DNA of 13,648 bases, taken from assembly GCA_051745935.1 (NCBI GenBank), contig JBNJEM010000141.1:1-13648 (forward strand), read 5' to 3'. Positions 7,582 to 13,648 of this stretch are shown piece by piece. A program made the position numbers and the translations under genes. A model generated the notes under the pieces. It did no database searches. It saw only the letters and a list, made by a program, of their open reading frames with translations, and had not been told where the DNA came from. Positions within the stretch are counted from its first letter, which is position 1. Every line of letters starts with the position of its first letter. The stretch comes from JBNJEM01 sp051745935. Lineage in GTDB: Bacteria > Planctomycetota > Planctomycetia > Pirellulales > Pirellulaceae.

Positions 7582-7935
7582 TCAAAGTGCCGATGCCACC
7601 GCATTTATGCGAGGGCGTTTCACCGTTGGCCTACCCACGCATTCTACACAAAAGTTTGTTTTGTATAACGCCTTCAGTGTATGCATTGTACCGGGAATGC
7701 CCGCTTCGCTGGCTTGCGCGTCACGTTGATCGACTCCACCTTTTCGCGCAACCTGACGAATCGTTTCGGCCCGGGCATTCAAGGCGACGATGGGGATTTC
7801 CAATTCTCGGGCGGTTTCCACGATGTTTCGATATTGCTGATAGTTGTCCCAGCGCTCAGACCAATTCGTCGCCTTGACCAACTCTTCGTAGTCAATCTCG
7901 CCGCGTTTGTAGCGCTCCAGGCGCTCAGCCACCGC
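7582..7935 (-). pseudogene. Truncated ChaN-family (heme-binding uptake-like) remnant
   Basis: The minus strand encodes a piece resembling the ChaN/DUF399 family: ERLERYKRGEIDYEELVKAT, then W-S-E-R-W, Y-x-x-Y-R-N-I-V-E-T-A-R-E-L-E-I-P-I-V-A-L-N-A-R and E-T-I-R-Q-V-A-R-K-G-G. Intact members of about 250-300 residues also have an N-terminal half with a glycine-rich strand and the EMF motif; that half is missing. In the same frame a TGA (7936-7938) lies immediately upstream, and the frame then runs on to 8157 without ChaN-like sequence. After about residue 70 the similarity also ends, in unrelated sequence down to 7582. Only a GTG (7932) could start it and no ribosome binding site is evident. I read it as a gene fragment truncated at both ends, with the remaining frame open by chance. 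ChaN itself binds heme at the E. coli membrane; no function is expected here. Confidence 0.6.
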
Positions 7936-7956
7936 TCATCCATTGCTGTCAAACCA

Positions 7957-8009
7957 TGTGCGACGGGTCTCCGAGCCCGTCGAGAATGTCCCGTCGACGG
8001 GTTCGCACA
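7957..8009. repeat. Nested inverted repeat (REP-like cruciform)
   Basis: Outer arms TGTGCGA (7957-7963) and TCGCACA (8003-8009) enclose a strong hairpin, CGACGGG (7961-7967) with CCCGTCG (7976-7982), loop of 8 bases, and a self-palindromic CGTCGACG. It lies right beside the broken end of the ChaN remnant, as expected of an intergenic repeat at a rearrangement junction. A bidirectional terminator role is possible, but there is no T-run. Confidence 0.5.
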
Positions 8010-8157
8010 CCTGTCGTACCAGCGATACATATTCGGTGTCTGCCGCGTAGTTCTCACGGTTCGACGCTATTGAGGCTTCCAACCCGTCTTTGCATGCAAG
8101 TACTGTACAGGCGTCCACATATTTACTGGCGAGGTCACAACCAGCCATGACCACCAC

Positions 8158-8186
8158 ATGACGTTCGCTCCTGTTCGTGGTATGCT
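8158..8186 (+). promoter_or_regulatory. Possible promoter of the GH26 gene
   Basis: ATGACG (8158-8163) and TATGCT (8181-8186) are spaced by exactly 17 bases. Each matches the sigma-70 consensus at four of six positions. They lie about 70 bases before the GH26 start codon. An 11-base sequence, GTTCGTGGTAT, occurs at 8173-8183 and again just inside the gene at 8257-8267, which may be chance. Confidence 0.25.
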
Positions 8187-8253
8187 GATGTCATTCGCGG
8201 TTGTCCGCAGCATGTTACTATCCGGTTTTCTGCCGCTTTCCGAGGAGAACGCC

Positions 8254-9333
8254 ATGGTTCGTGGTATCTTACTGATCACGTGTGCCATTCTGTTGACCTT
8301 CAACGTGCAAACTCGGGCTCTCGAGCCAGCGGATCCGGACTTGATGCCGGAAGCACGGGCGGTGCTGGACTATTTGGAGTCCGCATATGGGGAGCGAACG
8401 CTCACTGGGATAAGCGGAACAAAAAACGCGGCCCAGGTACACGAGCTCACCGGCAAATACCCAGCGATCGTGGCCGTTGACATTAGCGGTTGGAACAGTC
8501 CGACCTGGGGCGAGAGTTACACCAGGGTGGTCGAGCGTTACATCGAGCAAGTCCGGGAATGGTGGGAGGCCGGTGGTATTCCGTCCATGCAATTCCACTG
8601 GAAACACCCAATGAAACCAAACGGAACAGCGTGGGTGGGAAAACACGGCAAGAATCCGCCCAGCGGCGAGTTTGATCTGGCTAAGGGAACGACACCGGGT
8701 ACCGAGGAGCACAAGGCGGTCATGCGCGACCTCAGAAAGACGGGGGACTACCTGGAGAAGCTTCGGGACGCCGGCGTGCCTGTGCTGTGGCGGCCGCTGC
8801 ACGAAATCGATGGCGGATGGTTTTGGTGGACCGACAAAGAGGACGGGGCGAACACGGCGGCACTCTGGCGGCTCATGTTCGATTACTACGTCAAGGAACG
8901 GGAACTGCACAATTTGATCTGGGTATACAACGCGGGATTGAAACCTCCTCGGGGACGAGACGTGGAGCAAATTGACGTTCGCAAGCGATTCTATCCGGGG
9001 CCGGAGTACGTTGACATTTCTGGCATCGATATTTACGCCAACGATTATTACGGCTGGGACCCGTATCAAGAAACGGCCTACCCCAAGGCCTTTCGCATCA
9101 TGCGGCAGGTCTCACCAGACAAAATGCTCGCTCTCAGCGAATCGGGCGCCATCCCCAACCCGGATTTGATGGCCGAAGAAGGCCCCAAATGGCTCTACTG
9201 TCTGCCCTGGTGGGTGGGAGGAAAACATAATCCCGAGGACTGGGTCAAGAAGACGTACATCCACCCGCATATGGTCACCCGGGACGAACTACCTGACTTC
9301 ACGGAACTCGCCAAGCGATATCGAAACGAATGA
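8254..9333 (+). CDS. Exported glycoside hydrolase family 26 (mannanase-like)
   Basis: The mature enzyme is a single GH26 TIM barrel (retaining, clan GH-A). Members mostly hydrolyse beta-1,4-mannan, and some act on other beta-glycans. The ATG at 8254 is chosen because GGAG stands seven bases before it and it opens directly into a signal peptide (MVRGILLITCAILL, cut near QTRA-LE at 22). The frame also stays open 32 codons further upstream without a ribosome binding site. From this start the protein has 359 residues. Landmarks are LTGKYPAIVAVD (65-76) and the acid/base Glu184 in WRPLHEIDGGWFWW. They continue with WVYNAG (223-228), DISGIDIY and the nucleophile Glu296 in LALSESG. Length fits a catalytic domain with no carbohydrate-binding module or lipobox. 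It converges with the PL8 gene; an imperfect hairpin lies between them. Family assignment is firm, substrate is not. Confidence 0.88.
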   Translation: MVRGILLITCAILLTFNVQTRALEPADPDLMPEARAVLDYLESAYGERTLTGISGTKNAAQVHELTGKYPAIVAVDISGWNSPTWGESYTRVVERYIEQVREWWEAGGIPSMQFHWKHPMKPNGTAWVGKHGKNPPSGEFDLAKGTTPGTEEHKAVMRDLRKTGDYLEKLRDAGVPVLWRPLHEIDGGWFWWTDKEDGANTAALWRLMFDYYVKERELHNLIWVYNAGLKPPRGRDVEQIDVRKRFYPGPEYVDISGIDIYANDYYGWDPYQETAYPKAFRIMRQVSPDKMLALSESGAIPNPDLMAEEGPKWLYCLPWWVGGKHNPEDWVKKTYIHPHMVTRDELPDFTELAKRYRNE

Positions 9334-9357
9334 CTTTATGTACGACGGTGCCGGTTC

Positions 9358-9390
9358 CCACACGTGGCCGAGCGGACTCTGGCCTCGTGG
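9358..9390. terminator. Imperfect hairpin between convergent GH26 and PL8 genes
   Basis: CCAC (9358-9361) with GTGG (9387-9390) and GGCC (9366-9369) with GGCC (9381-9384) can form a two-part stem with an internal loop. The 137-base gap between the two convergent stop codons is where shared termination would be expected, but no T-run follows on either strand. Confidence 0.22.
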
Positions 9391-9470
9391 TTAAACGAAG
9401 TCATATTCTCGGTTGTTTGCGGCAACGAATCGCGTGTGCGTCGTCTTCACCACGCCATCCTTCGGTGAGC

Positions 9471-11672
9471 TCAGTCCGCCTCTTCGAGCACCTTTACGAC
9501 ACTCTCGCCAGCGTGCAGGCCGTCCGGGAGATCAATGATGACTTCGGTAACACCCTCACTGGCGTTCCATGCGCAATTGGAACCGGAAAGCTCTCGGTTA
9601 CACGTGATTTTCACGGTCCCTGACCTGTGTTCCGGACTCGACACGCACAGTTGCACGCCGCCGGGTACATCACGCAACATGAGCATGCCAGGTTGATTCA
9701 GCGTCCATTCGACTCCGTCGGGCAACTGTACCCTGCCCGGTTCGTAGAAAACGATCTGAGCTGTGTTCAAGTCACGGTGGTATACAGCCTGCAGCGACGG
9801 ATCGTTATCAATGATTTGAACGGGAAGGTCTTTTGCGGACGTGGAAGACTCCTTCCATTTCGCACCGATCATTACCAGATAACAGTACGACGCGGCTTCG
9901 GGCTTCTCGCCGTGATCTATCCAAAGGCTGAACACGGGCAAGGTCACCGGTTCCTTTGGCGAGGGATGGTTGATCTCCCACCAGCTTCCCGATTGCGTTT
10001 GGGTACTGAGAAAAGCCTTTTGGGACCTCGGAAAGACATACGTCACGCCGTCGTGTTTTACTTTCCGAAAGTTTCCGGACTCGGTTTGGCCCTGCTCCAC
10101 GTTCACAATGCCGTTATCATTCGCAACCTGCACCTCGCCATCCAACAGGCATTGGTTCACCGACGTATAAACGGGATTGTCGCTCTCGCACTGGATTCCA
10201 GCACCTAGACAGACGTACTCGCTGTCGAAGAAGAACCACGCTTTTTTCGCCTTTGCGTGGCCCGGATTCTTCCGGTCGTGGTAAATGAACGCCGCCGCAC
10301 CGTATTCACCGTCGGAGACACCACCGGCGAAGTCGGTGGAACCGAGCCCGCCAGGGCGCGGCAGCGAACCATCTATCTGCTCGCATGTCACTCCGGGAAC
10401 TCGCTGCCAATCCCACACCGGAAATATGGACTTGTACTCGTCTGCCTGCAAGAGAAGGTAGTTACAGCCATGGGCCAAGTGGTAGCTTTTGATGCCTTCC
10501 TGGTTGACGACTTCGGCGCCTCGTGTCCGCGTGCTCGTCACATTCACCGAAGCATAAAACGCCTTGCGGCGATGAACCATGAAGTCCGACCGCCAGAAGT
10601 TTCGATTGCCCCGGGGGCCTTCGCCGGGATCGAAAGAACCGTCCTCCAGTTTCCGCGCGAGCGCGACAAGCTCCTCGTGTCGCGGCGTGTCGAGTTTCGC
10701 GAGGTGTAAAGCAGCTTCACGCAGTGTATCCGGCCTGGTACCGCCTTTCCGCGTAACGGCCCGACCGCAAGGGCTGTAGTCGAACAGCCCGTCTCGAACC
10801 ATCCATTGTTGACCATCCAGAAGATAACCGCGGAAGTTTCGGACATGCTTGGTGTCAAAGGCGAATTGAGTGTTCCGCAGCAGACTGGCCATCTCCGCCC
10901 AGTCTCCGGTGAAGGCCATGCCGTAGCTTCCGCTGTAGAGCTGAGGGCCGTGCTGGTGAAAGCTGTAATCGGCCTGAATGCCCTCGCCAGATTTGATCTT
11001 CGCCGTATCATCCACGGCGCTGGCGGCAGTGTGCAACAGCTGGCAATTGCCTTCCAGACAGGCCTGTTTAATGGCCGTTTTAGCTCGCCAAACCAAATTG
11101 GCCCCGGTCATGTATTGCCGGTCCGACTTCGGCCATGCTCGGCGAGTTATTGCCAAACCTTTTCGGAGATCCTCAGCGGGCAATGCGTTTTCCATCAACA
11201 CCATCACATCCACCAACTGCCGCGGCGTATAGATAATGTTCCACCACCAGTTATCGCTCTGGTAATCCTTTTCTATCCAGTGACGAAAGGCCGCAAGAAC
11301 AGCCTGCTTGAGTTTGCCATTGCCGCCGGAACTACCGTCCCAGCTCTGTTGGGCGCGAGCCAGCGCCACGAGTCTGTTCAAATGTTCCGACGGCTTCCAA
11401 CGGGCACGCGATTTGTCGGCGTAGTCAACGCCGGCCCAGCTACCATCTTCGGCAAGATCCCTTGCATAGCGGTTCGCCTGCCGACGCAGTCCCTGATCAA
11501 CACCCTGAAGTTGCCGGACCCGAAGACGTTTTTTAATCGTTTGCAAGTCTTCGGCGCATGGCGTGTCGTTCGCATCGGCTATGTGGGAGCAGGCCCCCCC
11601 TATGAAACACAGCAGCAGCATGTAGCGAATCATTCTCCCTGATGGTGTTATCGACAAGTGTGAAGCTCTCAT
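9471..11672 (-). CDS. Exported polysaccharide lyase family 8
   Basis: This 733-residue protein resembles PL8 lyases (hyaluronate, chondroitin AC and xanthan lyases), which cleave uronic-acid-containing chains by beta-elimination. The signal peptide spans about residues 14-35. The alpha/alpha toroid follows (about 40-370), then the beta domains. Catalytic positions fit the family: Asn192 in TGANLVW, His241 and Tyr250 in SFHQHGPQLYSGSYG, Arg304 in CGRAVTR and Glu392 in NQEGIKSYHLAHG. The 49-residue Asn-His and 9-residue His-Tyr distances match what I recall for chondroitin AC lyase. The aromatic patch NWWWN (141-145) fits substrate stacking. GGGAGAG nine bases before the ATG supports the start. 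Cys28 in IGGAC is a poor lipobox, so a lipoprotein form is possible but unlikely. It lies behind a truncated Tat-protein remnant rather than in an operon. Hyaluronan, chondroitin and xanthan-like substrates cannot be separated from sequence alone. Confidence 0.88.
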   Translation of the reverse strand: MRASHLSITPSGRMIRYMLLLCFIGGACSHIADANDTPCAEDLQTIKKRLRVRQLQGVDQGLRRQANRYARDLAEDGSWAGVDYADKSRARWKPSEHLNRLVALARAQQSWDGSSGGNGKLKQAVLAAFRHWIEKDYQSDNWWWNIIYTPRQLVDVMVLMENALPAEDLRKGLAITRRAWPKSDRQYMTGANLVWRAKTAIKQACLEGNCQLLHTAASAVDDTAKIKSGEGIQADYSFHQHGPQLYSGSYGMAFTGDWAEMASLLRNTQFAFDTKHVRNFRGYLLDGQQWMVRDGLFDYSPCGRAVTRKGGTRPDTLREAALHLAKLDTPRHEELVALARKLEDGSFDPGEGPRGNRNFWRSDFMVHRRKAFYASVNVTSTRTRGAEVVNQEGIKSYHLAHGCNYLLLQADEYKSIFPVWDWQRVPGVTCEQIDGSLPRPGGLGSTDFAGGVSDGEYGAAAFIYHDRKNPGHAKAKKAWFFFDSEYVCLGAGIQCESDNPVYTSVNQCLLDGEVQVANDNGIVNVEQGQTESGNFRKVKHDGVTYVFPRSQKAFLSTQTQSGSWWEINHPSPKEPVTLPVFSLWIDHGEKPEAASYCYLVMIGAKWKESSTSAKDLPVQIIDNDPSLQAVYHRDLNTAQIVFYEPGRVQLPDGVEWTLNQPGMLMLRDVPGGVQLCVSSPEHRSGTVKITCNRELSGSNCAWNASEGVTEVIIDLPDGLHAGESVVKVLEEAD

Positions 11673-11723
11673 GTGTCTCTCCCGATTAAATCAACCATAC
11701 CTAATCCTCCGGCGGCCTTCAGG

Positions 11724-11939
11724 CTAGGCCATCACCTGTCGCCGAAGTCTCAGCACGTAGATGACGAGCCCCAACCCTGTACGCGCGACTTCGGCGGCCT
11801 GCAACACGGAAGTCGACGTGAACGTGGTCAACGCCGCGGTTTGCCCCGAAATTCGCAACCCATCTCGACGGCTGAACGACTTCGCCGCTTCGCGACTCGA
11901 TGTTGTAGACCGGTGTGGACGTGCTTGTTTGTCGATCAT
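11724..11939 (-). pseudogene. 5' remnant of a Tat-exported protein
   Basis: From an ATG at 11939 the minus strand reads 71 codons with the look of a twin-arginine signal. A polar basic N-region leads to SFSRRDGLRIS (residues 22-32), then the mildly hydrophobic GQTAALTTFTSTSVLQAAE. VARTGLGLVIYVLRLRRQVM then follows and ends at a TAG. The signal and the first strand resemble the start of planctomycete Tat-exported TIM-barrel proteins of the sugar-phosphate isomerase/epimerase type, normally about 300 residues. The rest of such a protein is absent: the PL8 gene starts 51 bases further on. The usual hydrophobic residue after RRx is Gly here, which would weaken the signal. It starts 31 bases after the SEC-C gene stop, on the same strand. 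I read it as a gene beheaded by a rearrangement; a short functional protein is less likely. Confidence 0.45.
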
Positions 11940-11970
11940 GGGGGCTTGTGTGAAGTCCGATTCACTGTTT

Positions 11971-13386
11971 CTATTTCCGCCGGCAACATTTCTTGAATTT
12001 CTTGCCACTTCCACACGGACATGGATCGTTCCGTCCCACCTTCTTCTCTTGCCTGGTAATCGTCGTCGCTGGTGTGGAAACAGAGTCAGGATGCGATGCG
12101 GCGCCAGCTTGCAACGATTGATTATACCGTTTGACAAACGCGTCTACGTCCTCTTTCGATGTCATGTCGTAGCCGGCTTCTTCCCCAGCCATGACTAACG
12201 ACTTGGCCATGCCAAAGTTCGCGGGCTCAGACAACTCTGTCTCTAACGTTTCGACAATTTCATCCGCCTCCAGCCATTCGGCGATCGATCGCGCCTGAGG
12301 TAATTCGTATACGCGATCGACATAACGCCAGAACATGGCCAATTCAAAGACCAGCGATGCCGCCGCTTCAGGTTCAACGGACACCTTACGTGGAACATGT
12401 CCGAAAACGAACTCTTCAACACTCAGAGTCGTCATGTTATCGACGATTTCGCCCCGATACTGGGTGCCAAACTCAAGCAGTATTTGAACCCATGGCAAGC
12501 CCCCGAAGCGGTCAATGACCTGTTTCGCCTCGTTCGATTTCGAAAACAGCGTGCATGCTCGTTCGACATACGCTTCCTCAGCATCGCCTATGCACTCGCC
12601 GCGGTCGAAGATGGGATCCTCGGAAAAAATGCCGATTCCCATTGCGCTGCGCAGCCGTTCGACGGAGTTGTAAGGGCGTTCAGGCATTTCCAGTTTGAGA
12701 CCTTCCACTCCCAGCCTTCGTCGCACCTTTTCCCAGTCCCCCATCATGCCGACATCGATCAGGTTGTTCGCAAAGGCACGCTCGATGGCTTCGGCGGCTT
12801 CAACGGCTACCAGCTCGACCAAGGAAACCAGCAACGTTGAATTGAATTCGACACTGTTATCGGCGGCATTGGTCATCAATTCGGTCAGGACAGGAACAAC
12901 GTCATCTCGAGTTTCCGGGTGATACTCGGCTACACGCCACAACCCGTCCGTGGCGATGGAGCGAACGAAGTCTCGCTGGTTCACGTCCCTAGCGACGTGA
13001 ACCAGTGCACCAATGGCAGGTTTTCCGATTTTTCCGAAAACGTGCGGCAACTCGAGTGAGCAGCAGTCATCGTATTCCACGTCCAAGTGGCAGACCATGT
13101 CAAGAAGCGGTTCAACGCACTCGCTAGCCCTTAACTCCGCCAGCGTCCTCCAAGCCGTGACCGGCAGCCAGTAGACGTCATGGCGGCCTTCACACCTCGC
13201 GGAATTATTCATTTCCCAATCCGTGTCAAGCCATTTGCTCGCGATATAGATGAGGGGGGACGCATCCTCCCTTGACACGCGGCACGTCTCGACGTAGTAA
13301 TCATCCTTTTTCTCCCAGTCCCGCAACCGATGAGGACGCTCCGCTTGGCACAACCGCTCGATAATTGACGCTGTGTTACCGGTCAT
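11971..13386 (-). CDS. HEAT-like protein with C-terminal SEC-C zinc motif
   Basis: This 471-residue protein has no signal peptide and should be cytoplasmic. Residues about 75-225 are helical and HEAT-like, resembling DUF1186-type proteins. Recognisable stretches are LPHVFGKIGKPAIGAL (113-128), then the SLVELVAVEAAEAIERAFAN stretch (188-207), ending at GDWEKVRRRLG. Residues about 322-425 form the second helical domain that commonly accompanies SEC-C, with NFGMAKSLVMAGEEAGYDM and DAFVKRYNQSL. A low-complexity linker (426-447) leads to the SEC-C motif GRNDPCPCGSGKKFKKCC, whose Cys456, Cys458, Cys467 and Cys468 should bind zinc. SEC-C tails are known from SecA, where they contact SecB and ribosomes, and also occur on many uncharacterised proteins. 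Function is therefore unknown; a protein- or ribosome-binding role is inference. AGGAG ten bases upstream supports the start. It has no obvious tie to the enzyme genes nearby. Confidence 0.8.
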   Translation of the reverse strand: MTGNTASIIERLCQAERPHRLRDWEKKDDYYVETCRVSREDASPLIYIASKWLDTDWEMNNSARCEGRHDVYWLPVTAWRTLAELRASECVEPLLDMVCHLDVEYDDCCSLELPHVFGKIGKPAIGALVHVARDVNQRDFVRSIATDGLWRVAEYHPETRDDVVPVLTELMTNAADNSVEFNSTLLVSLVELVAVEAAEAIERAFANNLIDVGMMGDWEKVRRRLGVEGLKLEMPERPYNSVERLRSAMGIGIFSEDPIFDRGECIGDAEEAYVERACTLFSKSNEAKQVIDRFGGLPWVQILLEFGTQYRGEIVDNMTTLSVEEFVFGHVPRKVSVEPEAAASLVFELAMFWRYVDRVYELPQARSIAEWLEADEIVETLETELSEPANFGMAKSLVMAGEEAGYDMTSKEDVDAFVKRYNQSLQAGAASHPDSVSTPATTITRQEKKVGRNDPCPCGSGKKFKKCCRRK

Positions 13387-13525
13387 TGGATCGCACTCCT
13401 TTTCTCTTTCACAGTCCCTGTTATCCGTAGCCTATATGTGATGTGTTCTAATCTCTTCTTGGGCATTGGGCAACCTGAGTTAGTCTGCTTATGCGAAGAA
13501 CGTCGTTTATTTTGAGTCAAGTTCT

Positions 13526-13648
13526 AGCGACCAACGGGAGCGGGCTAAGACGGTTCGAGCGGTAGCTCGCATTGGTTCGAGGTCCTACCTCGTTAGAGTC
13601 TTGGGGCGTAACATGCGCGCACGGTGCGAGCATGCTGGGCGTGAGCGC
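13526..13648. repeat. Palindromic repeat element, copy B, with extra hairpins
   Basis: This 3' edge holds the exact 17-base module AGCGACCAACGGGAGCG (13526-13542). Two perfect small hairpins follow: CGAGC/GCTCG (13556-13569) and CGAGGT/ACCTCG (13578-13592). The 55-base unit (13593-13647) comes next, aligning with 7292-7346. Its core palindrome (13613-13633) has one mismatched pair where copy A is perfect. The element runs off the window, so its full length is unknown. Between the SEC-C start and this element (13387-13525) I see only the ribosome binding site. Confidence 0.7.

Noticed and set aside
7936..7938. UGA as selenocysteine or readthrough codon in the ChaN frame
   Set aside because: The upstream part is not ChaN-like, and no selenocysteine insertion element or conserved Cys position is apparent.
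7936..8157. Cysteine-containing 73-codon minus-strand frame as a separate gene
   Set aside because: No ribosome binding site or family; it includes the repeat hairpin and ends in the ChaN remnant, so it is more likely chance.
10806..11642. 278-codon plus-strand open frame opposite the PL8 gene
   Set aside because: The PL8 frame carries all the catalytic residues; the opposite frame is unrelated to any family and is explained by codon bias.
7292..13648. CRISPR array or integron-type cassette array
   Set aside because: The repeats are only two diverged copies far apart, with genes between them. There are no regular spacers, no cas genes and no integrase.

Overview
The window looks like a piece of a planctomycete chromosome, most likely from the Pirellulaceae or a close relative. 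The evidence is indirect: moderately high GC, large secreted carbohydrate-active enzymes outside any compact Sus-type operon, a Tat-signal remnant of a style common in that phylum, and intergenic DNA full of short palindromic repeats. There is no rRNA, tRNA, CRISPR array, intact transposase or phage gene. No marker gene fixes the genus, so the taxonomy is inference.

Layout from left to right. (1) 41-874 (+): a secreted trypsin-fold serine protease with a complete His/Asp/Ser triad and a plausible terminator behind it. (2) 875-1546: no intact gene. It holds a frame-broken remnant of a small exported protein (1069-1373) and a repeat end of the kind found next to REP-associated transposases. (3) 1547-3682 (-): an exported heparinase II/III-like polysaccharide lyase. 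It has a roughly 300-base leader, rich in inverted repeats, behind an AT-rich promoter-like block. (4) 4023-7250 (-): a 1075-residue exported protein with a beta-sandwich-like N-terminus, a clan GH-A-like TIM barrel and a CBM9-like C-terminus. (5) 7292-8157: palindromic repeats and a truncated ChaN-family pseudogene (7582-7935, -). (6) 8254-9333 (+): an exported GH26 glycoside hydrolase. (7) 9471-11672 (-): an exported PL8 polysaccharide lyase, convergent with GH26. (8) 11724-11939 (-): the first 71 codons of a Tat-exported protein, cut off just before the PL8 gene. (9) 11971-13386 (-): a cytoplasmic HEAT-like/SEC-C protein. (10) 13526-13648: a second, diverged copy of the repeat element found at 7292.

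Taken together, this is an accessory segment for extracellular polysaccharide breakdown. Two lyase-type enzymes (heparinase II/III-like and PL8) act on uronic-acid polymers. GH26 members act on mannan-type or related backbones, and the large GH-A-like protein has no clear substrate. All four are exported, but no transporter, sulfatase, sugar kinase or dedicated regulator is present, and each gene seems to have its own ribosome binding site and spacing. The three gene remnants and the dispersed palindromic repeats suggest a region that has been repeatedly rearranged. The least explained items are the structured leader before the heparinase-like gene, the 1075-residue GH-A-like protein, and the repeat pair bracketing 7.3-13.6 kb.
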